In this document: positions 34,733 through 42,871 of the stretch, one piece after another | Layout: each line of letters starts with the position of its first letter | Position numbering within the stretch: the stretch's first letter is position 1 | Assembly (NCBI RefSeq): GCF_007692655.1 | Contig: NZ_REBQ01000109.1 | Location: forward strand, 1-64,000 | DNA from: Halomonas sp. | GTDB lineage: Bacteria > Pseudomonadota > Gammaproteobacteria > Pseudomonadales > Halomonadaceae | DNA: 64,000 nucleotides | Direction: 5' to 3' | The notes under the pieces: generated by a model | Database searches by the model: none | The model's input: the letters and a program-made list of their open reading frames with translations, nothing else | Told to the model about the DNA's origin: nothing | Made by a program: the position numbers and the translations under genes

Positions 34733-36361
34733 TCAATAATTTTTGGCTTCTTCACGCAGGACGAACTTCTGTATCTTGCCCGTTGAGGTCTTGGGCAGCT
34801 CGCTGAAAACCACCGTTTTAGGCACCTTGTAACCGGCTAAATGCTCACGACAGTGCGCAATAATATCGGCCTCCGTGACTTCGCCATAACCGACCTTGAG
34901 CTTCACAAACGCACAGGGTGTTTCGCCCCACTTCTCGTCGGGCTTGGCCACCACCGCGGCTTCCTCAACGGCAGGATGGCCGTAAATAGCGTCTTCGACT
35001 TCAATGGTCGAGATATTCTCACCACCGGAAATAATGATGTCTTTGGAGCGGTCTTTAATCTCGATATAGCCATCTCCATGCCACACCGCCAGATCGCCCG
35101 TGTGGTACCAGCCACCCTCTAATGCCTGCTGGGTGGCTTGGCTATTTTTTAGATATCCCTTCATTACATTATTGCCGCGCATCAGGATCTCACCAATGGT
35201 TTCGCCATCTTTAGGCACAGGTTCCATGGTGATCGGATCGGCGACGCAGAGGGCTTCGAGCATGTGATAGCGCACGCCCTGGCGGGCTTTGATTTTGGCC
35301 CGTGCTTCAACCGGCAGCTCGTCCCATGCATCACGCCAGGCACACACGGTTACCGGTCCGTACACTTCGGTCAGGCCATAAACGTGGGTGACATCAATGC
35401 CCAGCTTTTCGACCCCCGCAATCACCGATGCTGGGGGCGCAGCGCCGGCGGTGGTCACTTTGACCGGGTGATCGAACTGGCGCTTGTCCTCTGCAGGTAA
35501 ATTTACTAACCCGTTGAGAATAATCGGTGCCCCACTAAAGTGGCTGACGTTCTCATCGGCTATTAATTGCATGATTTTTTTAGGATCTACTTTGCGAAGG
35601 CAAACATTCACCCCTGCGTTGGCGGCAATGGTCCATGGAAAGCACCAGCCATTGCAGTGGAACATCGGTAGTGTCCACAGGTAGGTCGGGTGGTGGGGCA
35701 TTGCCCACTCCATACTATTACTGACCGCATTAAGGTAGGCGCCACGATGATGGTAAACCACCCCTTTAGGCTTACCGGTAGTGCCGGACGTGTAGTTAAG
35801 CGAGATCGCATTCCACTCATCGGTGGGTAGTTGATAGGCGAAATCAGCATCGCCCTCTTGAAGCAGGGCTTCGTACTCAACCTCCCCGACTCCTTGCGTT
35901 TCGCCTAGAAACTCCAGGTCAGCGACATCAATTATCAGCGGCTTATGCTTAAGCTTGGCGACAGCTTGCTGGATGACCTCGGCAAACTCAGGGTCAACTA
36001 AAATAGCGCTGGCCTCGCCATGCTCGAGCATATAGCTGATCGCCTCAGCATCCAGGCGAATGTTCAGCGTATTAAGCACACAGCCGGCCAGTGGCACACC
36101 AAAATGCGCTTCATACATAGCAGGTATGTTAGGTAGCATCGCCGCTACCGTTTGACCTGGTTGGAGGCCCCGCCGCTGAAAGGCGGAGGCTAGCCGCCGA
36201 CAGCGCTCCCATGTCTCTCCCCAGGTGCGCCGCGTGCTGCCATGTACTACGGCGGGATAATCGGGATAAATTGACGCCGAGCGCTCAATAAACGTTAGCG
36301 GTGAAAGCGGTACGTGATTGGCAACGGTTTTAGGCAAGCCTTGTTCAAAGATAGCGGTCAT
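34733..36361 (-). CDS. Acyl-CoA synthetase (AMP-forming; DmdB/AlkK-like)
   Basis: A 542-residue adenylate-forming acyl-CoA ligase. Motif I YTSGTTGKPKGV, the GWYHTGDLAVW segment and the C-terminal catalytic lysine in PKTSTGKIQKF are intact. The start region (FEQGLPKTVANHVPLSPLTF) and length resemble medium-chain ligases and the methylmercaptopropionate-CoA ligase DmdB. It would activate a carboxylic acid for the dehydrogenase encoded upstream. GGAGCTGACC precedes the ATG. Substrate chain length cannot be told from sequence. Confidence 0.92.
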   Translation of the reverse strand: MTAIFEQGLPKTVANHVPLSPLTFIERSASIYPDYPAVVHGSTRRTWGETWERCRRLASAFQRRGLQPGQTVAAMLPNIPAMYEAHFGVPLAGCVLNTLNIRLDAEAISYMLEHGEASAILVDPEFAEVIQQAVAKLKHKPLIIDVADLEFLGETQGVGEVEYEALLQEGDADFAYQLPTDEWNAISLNYTSGTTGKPKGVVYHHRGAYLNAVSNSMEWAMPHHPTYLWTLPMFHCNGWCFPWTIAANAGVNVCLRKVDPKKIMQLIADENVSHFSGAPIILNGLVNLPAEDKRQFDHPVKVTTAGAAPPASVIAGVEKLGIDVTHVYGLTEVYGPVTVCAWRDAWDELPVEARAKIKARQGVRYHMLEALCVADPITMEPVPKDGETIGEILMRGNNVMKGYLKNSQATQQALEGGWYHTGDLAVWHGDGYIEIKDRSKDIIISGGENISTIEVEDAIYGHPAVEEAAVVAKPDEKWGETPCAFVKLKVGYGEVTEADIIAHCREHLAGYKVPKTVVFSELPKTSTGKIQKFVLREEAKNY

Positions 36362-36461
36362 GGTCAGCTCCTAAATATTGTTGAAAACGTTGTAGTTGAA
36401 AGGAAAGCGTTCGTTTTAAATTTTTGTTTTAAATGCCCGTTTTGATGGTATAGAAACAACA

Positions 36462-36483
36462 CCGCCGCCCCTGAGGGCGGCGG
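36462..36483 (-). terminator. GC-rich hairpin after the acyl-CoA dehydrogenase gene
   Basis: CCGCCGCCC and GGGCGGCGG form a 9-bp stem around CTGA, 22 bases after the dehydrogenase stop. The following minus-strand sequence TGTTGTTTC is only weakly U-rich, so it may reduce rather than end read-through to the ligase gene. Confidence 0.5.
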
Positions 36484-36504
36484 CGCGTGGCAGCAACGGT
36501 AATC

Positions 36505-38292
36505 TTAATAAACCTCAAATTCGCTCAAACACTGGATACCCGCTTCAATCACCGCACGCTGAGCACGGCCTACCGGCAGCCATTGGGTAATAGCAAATTC
36601 GGCGCTGCGCAGCTTCGCAGTATAAAAAGCATCGTCGCTGCCGTTATTAATTGCCGCCTGAGCACTCAGTGCCGCCTGGCCCATCTGCCAAGCGCATAGC
36701 ACATGCCCCGCTAAATTAAGAAACGGCGTCGCATATGCCTGTACGGCGTCTGGGCCGCTTTCAGGATCGCGGCCATGTTCTAACACAATCGCTTGGGCGG
36801 CTTTTAAATCTTCCAGTCCGGCAGCCAAACCACTGCCCAATCCAGCCAAGGCCGGATCAGCGTTTAGCTGTTCCACGGTGGCAGCAACGTCGTGCAATAA
36901 CGTGGTCAGCGCTTCGCCGTTGTCACGCTGGAGCTTACGGCCAGCTAAGTCGAGGGCCTGTATACCGTTGGTACCTTCATAAATGGGGGCAATGCGGGCG
37001 TCGCGAAGTAGCTGCGCTGCTCCAGTCTCTTCCACGTAGCCCATCCCACCGTGCACCTGAATCCCCATGGAGGCGATATCTACGGCTTGGTCGGTCGAGA
37101 AACTTTTGATCACCGGAATCAAAATATCGGCACAGGCCTGGGCGGCACGGCGAGCATCGCTACTCTCAGCGTGGCGGGCGGTATCCAACTCGGCAGCGCA
37201 GTAAAGCGCCAGCGCGCGTAGTGCATCGGTACGGGAACGCATGGATAACAGCATCCGGCGAACGTCTAAATGATCGCTGATACTGCATTCAGCGCCGCCA
37301 CGTGCTTTAGATGCCCGCCCCTGGCGACGATCAAGCGCGTAGGCAAAAGCGTGCTGGCAGGCACGTTCGGCCACACCAATGCCCTGAATACCCACTTTAT
37401 GGCGCGCTTCGTTCATCATAGTGAACATGTGGTTCAGACCACGCCCCTCTTCCCCGACCAAATAGCCAACGGCGCCGCCGTTTTCGCCAAAGCTCAGGGT
37501 GCAGGTAGGTGAACCGTGAATACCCAGCTTGTGTTCAATGGAGGCGCAGGTCACATCGTTGTGTTCGCCTAGGGAGCCGTCTTCATTCACCAGGAACTTA
37601 GGCACTAGAAATAGCGAAATACCTTTATTGCCTTCCGGCGCGTCGGGTTTGCGGGCAAGCACCAGATGAATGATATTTTCAGCGGCGTCATGTTCTCCCC
37701 AGGTGATGTAGATCTTTTGACCGCTGATCAGGTAGTGTCCGTTGTCAGGAATCGCGCGCATGCGTACTTGGGAAAGATCAGAACCCGCCTGGGACTCAGT
37801 CAGGTTCATAGTGCCCGTCCAGGTGCCTTCGACCAGTTTGGGCAGATAGGTCTCTTTTAGCGCATCGCTGCCGTGGTGGGCCAGCGCCTCAATGGCGCCA
37901 GCGGTCAACATGGGGCACAGCCCCAACGCCATATTGGCGCCATGGAGCATTTCCTGCACAGCGCTGGCGACGACTTCTGGCAGGTTCTGTCCGCCTAGTG
38001 CCTCAGAAACACCAATCCCATTCCAACCGCCTTCCACGTAAGCCTGATAAGCCGCCTTGAAGCCTTCTGGAGTAGTCACGCTGCCATCTGATTGGCGCTT
38101 GGCCCCTTGCTGGTCACCAATCTTGTTAAGCGGGCCCCAAACGTCACCGGCGAGTTTTGCAGCCTCCTCCAGAACGGCTTCGATTAGGTCCGGCGTCGCC
38201 TCTTCAAAGCCCGGCAGGCTAAGCGAGCGATGCGCTAACAGCTCCTCAAGCACAAAGCGTAGATCGCGTACCGGCGCGGCGTAAACATTCAT
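36505..38292 (-). CDS. Acyl-CoA dehydrogenase with C-terminal extension (DmdC/MMPA-CoA dehydrogenase-like)
   Basis: A flavoprotein dehydrogenase of about 595 residues, longer than the usual 380-residue acyl-CoA dehydrogenases because it carries the extra N- and C-terminal domains seen in DmdC-type enzymes. Core motifs are MNLTESQAGSDLSQVRMRA, KIYITWGEHD and the catalytic-base region YEGTNGIQALDLAGRKL. GAGGTC precedes the ATG at 38292. It heads the operon with ligase, 3-hydroxyacyl-CoA dehydrogenase and hydratase. Either fatty-acid or methylmercaptopropionyl-CoA oxidation fits. Confidence 0.9.
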   Translation of the reverse strand: MNVYAAPVRDLRFVLEELLAHRSLSLPGFEEATPDLIEAVLEEAAKLAGDVWGPLNKIGDQQGAKRQSDGSVTTPEGFKAAYQAYVEGGWNGIGVSEALGGQNLPEVVASAVQEMLHGANMALGLCPMLTAGAIEALAHHGSDALKETYLPKLVEGTWTGTMNLTESQAGSDLSQVRMRAIPDNGHYLISGQKIYITWGEHDAAENIIHLVLARKPDAPEGNKGISLFLVPKFLVNEDGSLGEHNDVTCASIEHKLGIHGSPTCTLSFGENGGAVGYLVGEEGRGLNHMFTMMNEARHKVGIQGIGVAERACQHAFAYALDRRQGRASKARGGAECSISDHLDVRRMLLSMRSRTDALRALALYCAAELDTARHAESSDARRAAQACADILIPVIKSFSTDQAVDIASMGIQVHGGMGYVEETGAAQLLRDARIAPIYEGTNGIQALDLAGRKLQRDNGEALTTLLHDVAATVEQLNADPALAGLGSGLAAGLEDLKAAQAIVLEHGRDPESGPDAVQAYATPFLNLAGHVLCAWQMGQAALSAQAAINNGSDDAFYTAKLRSAEFAITQWLPVGRAQRAVIEAGIQCLSEFEVY

Positions 38293-38314
38293 GGCAAGAC
38301 CTCGGGCTAAAAAA

Positions 38315-38330
38315 TTAAACGATTGTTTAA
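38315..38330. promoter_or_regulatory. Palindrome in the acyl-CoA operon promoter
   Basis: TTAAACGATTGTTTAA has 6-bp arms around GATT and lies 23-38 bases upstream of the acyl-CoA dehydrogenase start. It resembles TetR-family sites such as PsrA's AAAC-N(2-4)-GTTT and would overlap the promoter or leader. No regulator gene is adjacent. Confidence 0.5.
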
Positions 38331-38417
38331 AAGTGTCTCTAGGATAGTAGTAACACTCTCCCACATACACCATTAGCCCAAGGTATCAGCCGTTGACGTT
38401 AACGTCTTCTCACTACG

Positions 38418-39791
38418 CTATTTACGCACCACCTCTTGCTCTACATCATCATAATAAGTGATATGGCTTTCGTCTTGCGCAGGGGGGCCCACCACCGGCT
38501 CGGCGGCATCGACATCCCAGACGGCGCCCGACAAGTCCTCTAAGTGCTCGTGCTCCAGCGCGCCCTGCATCAGCTCTTCAGTCACCACCAGTTCAGCACC
38601 TGCGGCTGTCATAGGCGTAGTGGGCGTAAAAGGTGCCACGGGCACCGGTGCCGGACGTACACTGCGGCGCCAGGAGAAGAACATCAGGAAGAACAGACTC
38701 AGCGAGCCGAAAGCCCAGAACAAGCCCGCATCGCCCATGGCGGTCATAACGGGGGAGATCATCAACGGGCTGATGGTGGCGCCAATCGAGTTAATCAGCA
38801 GCAGACCTTGACTCATACGCACTAGCGCCCCAGCAGGCGCGCGGTCGGCGGCGTGACTCACGGCCACCGGATAGAGCGCAAACACCCCGCCGCCCAGCAA
38901 GAACAGCAACCCCGCTAGCAGCGGCGTAGAGAGCGGTAGCCAAAGTATTGCCGCCGAAATCAATACGCAGAAACCGCTAATACCTATCAGTACCATCTGA
39001 CGGTCGTGACGGTCCGACCAGCGGCCAATTGGATACTGGAGCAGCATGGCCCCTAGAATCACCACGGCCATCATTTGACCCACTTGACTGACCGTCATGC
39101 CGATACGCTGTAAATAAAGCGGCAAAAGAGAGTAAGCCGCAGCCACCACCATGCCAGAGCCTAAGCTGCCCATTACGCCGGTAGGCGTCAGGGTAATCAA
39201 ACGATGAGGGGGAAGCGGTTCAGCGTGCTCAATAATCGGCGATACGCGGGGGATCATTGCCATCGGCAATACAGACAGCGATGCCAGTAGCCCAATCACC
39301 ATAAACGGTGCGGTCATGCCCATGGCGTCAGTGACGCCCAGCAGCAGTTGACCCAATACACCAGCGCCGTAGAGCGAAATCATATACAGCGCTAGCAGAC
39401 GACCGCGGACTTTTTGATCACCCGCCGTGAGCAGCCAGCTTTCGATAACCAGATAAACCCCCACCGTGGCCCAGCCGCCAATCAGGCGGAGTGCAAACCA
39501 GGCCCAGGGGTCGAAGAACAAACCCTGTAGCAGAACGGTGACGGCCACTAAGGAGGCAAAGCTGCCGTAGGCGCGAATGTGGCCAATACGCAGCAGCAGG
39601 CGATCATTCACCATGGCCCCCAGCGCCAAGCCGATAAAGTAAGCTGACGAGACGATACCAATCACCGTCGCCGACTCGCCGGCAGCATCTAAGCGCACGG
39701 TAATTAAGGTGGCAAGAAAGCCGTTGCCAATCCCGAGAATGAACAGCCCTAACAGGGGCGCAAGCGCCATGGCTAGCAGTTGCCGCGACAT
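38418..39791 (-). CDS. MFS transporter
   Basis: A 457-residue major facilitator protein with 12 predicted helices in the YcaD-like group. The loop after helix 2 (NDRLLLRIGHIRAYG) and the inter-domain loop near residue 200 are recognisable, and the second half repeats the pattern (GRWSDRHDRQMV). After the last helix comes an acidic cytoplasmic tail of about 75 residues, which is longer than usual. GAGG precedes the ATG at 39791; the 30 codons upstream are rejected because they add an extra hydrophobic stretch. Substrate unknown. Confidence 0.9.
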   Translation of the reverse strand: MSRQLLAMALAPLLGLFILGIGNGFLATLITVRLDAAGESATVIGIVSSAYFIGLALGAMVNDRLLLRIGHIRAYGSFASLVAVTVLLQGLFFDPWAWFALRLIGGWATVGVYLVIESWLLTAGDQKVRGRLLALYMISLYGAGVLGQLLLGVTDAMGMTAPFMVIGLLASLSVLPMAMIPRVSPIIEHAEPLPPHRLITLTPTGVMGSLGSGMVVAAAYSLLPLYLQRIGMTVSQVGQMMAVVILGAMLLQYPIGRWSDRHDRQMVLIGISGFCVLISAAILWLPLSTPLLAGLLFLLGGGVFALYPVAVSHAADRAPAGALVRMSQGLLLINSIGATISPLMISPVMTAMGDAGLFWAFGSLSLFFLMFFSWRRSVRPAPVPVAPFTPTTPMTAAGAELVVTEELMQGALEHEHLEDLSGAVWDVDAAEPVVGPPAQDESHITYYDDVEQEVVRK

Positions 39792-39963
39792 GAAAACCTC
39801 ATCTTGCCTAAAGGGGACGAAAAACAGGGGTGAAAAAAACGTAGCCAAAAGCGGCAAAAAAACCGTTATCACACCTGGCACACCTAGTCAGGCAGGATTA
39901 CGGCGCGCAATTATTGCCCCCAAGGGAGCAAAGTCAATGCTTTTCTAACGTTAACACTATTTA

Positions 39964-40605
39964 TCACAGCGCTTTCTGTAGAATAACCGTATCAGGTCCA
40001 GGGAATTCTACTGCTAGACGTTGCTGATGAGCCCACCAGCGAAAGGTCTCTTCGCTGAAAAAACTAATATGGGTAGGATCGGAAATATAGTGCCAGCGGG
40101 TAAAGGCGTCAGCAGAAGTGACCCGCTTGGTCATCAGTCCCAGATAGCCCCCCGGTGCCAGTAGCCCCGCTAACTTGGCAAGCACTTGGCCGGGCTGGGC
40201 CAAATGCTCAACAACTTCAGTGGCAGTGATAAACTCGTAGGTCTGCGTCAGCGCCGAAGCATCAGGGGCATAGAAAGGGTCGAAAATGGCCGTTGGGTAG
40301 CCTTGCTCTGCGAACATTACTGACAGCGTCGGCCCTGGACCAGAACCAAAATCCAGCCCGCGGGCACCAGGTTCAAGCTTAGCCTGCAACGGGGTAAATA
40401 AACGCCCTAGAAAGCGTCGGTATCCCGTATCATGCGGCGAGTTTTGATGTTTATCGTATTCGGCCTTTTCAGCCGCAGCGCTCAAATGCTGTTCTGGGGG
40501 CACAAATACCAGCTTGCACGTGGCACACTGGTGGTAGTCACGACGGTGATCCTGGTGGTAAAGCGCAGTGGAGGATTCAGCACACAGTGGACAGCGGCGC
40601 ATCAT
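39964..40605 (-). CDS. Class I SAM-dependent methyltransferase with zinc ribbon
   Basis: A 213-residue methyltransferase. The N-terminus has four cysteines (CPLC at about 5-8 and CATC at about 27-30) of a zinc-ribbon-like element. The Rossmann core then carries motif I GLDFGSGPGPT and motif ATEVVEHLAQPG. This is the Methyltransf_11/23 type with small-molecule or sugar-like substrates; the actual acceptor is unknown. It is transcribed alone and divergently from the VOC gene. Confidence 0.88.
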   Translation of the reverse strand: MMRRCPLCAESSTALYHQDHRRDYHQCATCKLVFVPPEQHLSAAAEKAEYDKHQNSPHDTGYRRFLGRLFTPLQAKLEPGARGLDFGSGPGPTLSVMFAEQGYPTAIFDPFYAPDASALTQTYEFITATEVVEHLAQPGQVLAKLAGLLAPGGYLGLMTKRVTSADAFTRWHYISDPTHISFFSEETFRWWAHQQRLAVEFPGPDTVILQKAL

Positions 40606-40658
40606 CGTACTTTCTCTGACTAATCGTTACGTACTAAGTTACATACTAAGGAAGTGGC

Positions 40659-41042
40659 ATGCTATCAGGTCTTGATCATCTTGTAGTCACCGTGACCGAC
40701 ATGGGTCGCGCCGTCGATTTTTACTCACGGGTATTGGGTTTGGATGTACGTTACCGCGATGCCCAACGGGTCGATTTAATATTGGGCGATACCGCCTTGC
40801 GTCTCCATCAAACCGACACCGACATTGCGCCTATTTCAGCAACGCCTACCCCTGGCAGTCTGGACTTATGCCTGCGTTGTCTACTGCCGTTGAACGAATT
40901 CAAGCAACACTTAGACGCGCTGGATGTTGACGTAGAGCTTGGCCCTGTCGCCCGCCAGGGAGCCAATGGGCCGATTGAGTCGCTATACATACGCGATCCG
41001 GACGGCAATTTATTGGAAATATGCCGCCCCGCCACGCGTTAA
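40659..41042 (+). CDS. VOC-family (glyoxalase/bleomycin-resistance fold) protein
   Basis: A 127-residue vicinal-oxygen-chelate protein. The two beta-alpha-beta repeats start at LDHLVVTVTDMGRAVDFYSRVLG and at LDLCLRCLLP, and the end IRDPDGNLLEICRP carries the family's C-terminal metal-ligand glutamate. The first-repeat histidine (DHLV) is present. AAGGAAGTGG precedes the ATG. It may be a lyase, dioxygenase or binding protein; the substrate is unknown. Confidence 0.88.
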   Translation: MLSGLDHLVVTVTDMGRAVDFYSRVLGLDVRYRDAQRVDLILGDTALRLHQTDTDIAPISATPTPGSLDLCLRCLLPLNEFKQHLDALDVDVELGPVARQGANGPIESLYIRDPDGNLLEICRPATR

Positions 41043-41167
41043 TGCTAAGCCTGAAGGCGCAAGGTATTATCAAGCGTCTATACAGAACGTGTTTGAAGAG
41101 ATATCCACTTAGTTACGCGGGGTAGTTCTCTAGGAGCGTTAATAAATTATCATTGAAAGGAAAGGTT

Positions 41168-41557
41168 ATGCGCGATAACCCCAATAGTGCACCGATTGAA
41201 GGCCAGACTGTCAACGAAGAGAACATCCACCAGCCAGATACCACCATGGCAATGGTTATCTATGCGCTCTATCTGGCAAGCTTTTTAGTGGGCTTTACCT
41301 CACTTATCGGTGTTGTCATGGCTTATGTCTATAAAGGAAATGGCCCTGTCTGGCTTGACGAGCATTACCGCTACCAAATTCGTACGTTTTGGATAGGGTT
41401 GCTATACGGGATTGTTTTTTCAACGCTAACGCTAGTGCTGATTGGGTTTCCGCTACTGCTCGCGCTGGCGGTATGGTTCATTATCCGCTGCGTCAAAGGC
41501 TTCAAAGGGCTACAAGAAAAACGCGCGCCCTCTAACGTAAACACCTGGCTGGTTTAG
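41168..41557 (+). CDS. Small membrane protein, DUF4870-like (first copy)
   Basis: A 129-residue protein with about three transmembrane helices (YALYLASFLVGFTSLIGVVMAYVY, then IRTFWIGLLYGIVFSTLTLVLIGF and a third) and the conserved HYRYQIRTFWIG segment. It is clearly related to the protein at 42509, and the two flank a lipid acyltransferase gene on the same strand. The ATG at 41168 has AAAGGAAAGG upstream. Function is unknown; Tic20/DUF4870-type membrane helper is the closest description. Confidence 0.83.
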   Translation: MRDNPNSAPIEGQTVNEENIHQPDTTMAMVIYALYLASFLVGFTSLIGVVMAYVYKGNGPVWLDEHYRYQIRTFWIGLLYGIVFSTLTLVLIGFPLLLALAVWFIIRCVKGFKGLQEKRAPSNVNTWLV

Positions 41558-41559
41558 GT

Positions 41560-42495
41560 ATGGATCAACAAACGGTTGAACCCGGTGGTCGTTTTTCCCA
41601 GGCTGGCGCTATTAGCTGGCTTTGGCGCCGCCTGTCTCGCTGGTCGCTGTCACGCCTATGGCGCGTTTCTAAGCTGCTTGGCCCGTTAGTGTATCGGTTT
41701 AGCAAACGAGAACGCCAAGTGACGAGTATTAACCTGGGGACTGTGTACCCTGGTCTCACTGAGCATAAGCGCAAAGAGTTGGCCAAAAAAAGCCTGTGCC
41801 ACTCTGCTGCCACGATGCTAGAGCTGGGTCACGCCTGGATGGCGGAACCGGATAAAGTAGAAAACAGCATTTTAAACGTCTATGGGCGCGACAAACTTGA
41901 TAGTGCTCGGGCGGAAGGCCGCGGCGTGATTGTGCTCGCCCCTCATTTTGGCAACTGGGAGGTGCTCAACTTCTGGCTATCGAGCCATTTCCCCTTCACC
42001 GCCATGTACGAGCCACCAAAGATCTCTGCGCTTGACCCCGTCATACGGCATGGCCGTGAACGTATGGGAGCCAGCCTGGTGCCCACTAACCCTCGTGGCG
42101 TAGCGGCACTATTGAAAGCGCTTAAACGCAGTGAAGCCATTGGCATCCTGCCTGATCAAGAGCCCAGCTGGGGCAGCGGTGTTTTCGCACCTTTTTTTGG
42201 CCGCGATGCCTATACGGCTACCCTGCTGCCTAAACTGGTAGCCCGCACCCAGGCCCGAGTGGTCACAGGCGTCGCCCTGCGCATTCCCGGCAAAGGCTTT
42301 GAAATTCACTTTTTGGATGCCGATGAACACGTTTATAGCGAAGATGATGTGCTGTCCGCCACCGGCGTTAATGCCTGCGTAGAAGCAGCTATAGCCTTAG
42401 CACCAGAGCAGTATCAGTGGGAGTACAAGCGCTACCGCAAAGTGGTGCAAGAGCAGCAAAAGCTGCCTAACTTCAGCGACTATCGGCTTTATTAA
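41560..42495 (+). CDS. Lysophospholipid/lipid A acyltransferase (LpxL/HtrB family)
   Basis: A 311-residue LPLAT-family acyltransferase. The catalytic HX4E/D box is at APHFGNWE near residues 126-133, followed by YEPPK, RHGRERMGASL and the DQEPSWGSGVFAPFFG segment of the LpxL/LpxM family. It would add a secondary acyl chain to lipid A or act on a related lipid at the inner membrane. The start is 2 bases after the upstream membrane-protein stop, and another such protein follows after 13 bases, so a three-gene operon is likely. Confidence 0.9.
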   Translation: MDQQTVEPGGRFSQAGAISWLWRRLSRWSLSRLWRVSKLLGPLVYRFSKRERQVTSINLGTVYPGLTEHKRKELAKKSLCHSAATMLELGHAWMAEPDKVENSILNVYGRDKLDSARAEGRGVIVLAPHFGNWEVLNFWLSSHFPFTAMYEPPKISALDPVIRHGRERMGASLVPTNPRGVAALLKALKRSEAIGILPDQEPSWGSGVFAPFFGRDAYTATLLPKLVARTQARVVTGVALRIPGKGFEIHFLDADEHVYSEDDVLSATGVNACVEAAIALAPEQYQWEYKRYRKVVQEQQKLPNFSDYRLY

Positions 42496-42508
42496 CCAGA
42501 GCTTACCA

Positions 42509-42859
42509 ATGACGCAAAACCCTCATACTCGCGATGAAATCCGCCCACCGCAGATTATTTATGCACTCTACTTAGCCGGGCTCGTAACGGCCAACATTAC
42601 CCTGTTGATTGGGGTGATCATTGCCTATGTCTATCGCAAAGAAGCCGCCCCCTGGCTTCAGCAGCACTACCGCTACATGATCCGCACTTTTTGGATCGGC
42701 ACCCTTTATGCCAGCATTGCCTTTGTACTGAGTATTGTCATGGTAGGCGTTTTACTCTGGCCAGTGCTCGCCGTATGGTTAGGTGTGCGCTGCCTGCTTG
42801 GCTGGATGAATTTGCGCAAGGGCCAACCCCCTGCCCGCCCCTCAAGCTGGCTGTGTTGA
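42509..42859 (+). CDS. Small membrane protein, DUF4870-like (second copy)
   Basis: A 116-residue three-helix membrane protein that parallels the protein at 41168: both have YALYLAGLV/YALYLASFL, HYRYMIRTFWIG/HYRYQIRTFWIG and an Arg-Cys segment near the end. The N-terminal 12 residues are polar. It follows the acyltransferase by 13 bases. Function is unknown; the duplication around the enzyme suggests a membrane complex. Confidence 0.83.
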   Translation: MTQNPHTRDEIRPPQIIYALYLAGLVTANITLLIGVIIAYVYRKEAAPWLQQHYRYMIRTFWIGTLYASIAFVLSIVMVGVLLWPVLAVWLGVRCLLGWMNLRKGQPPARPSSWLC

Positions 42860-42871
42860 CAGCGCTGCTGG

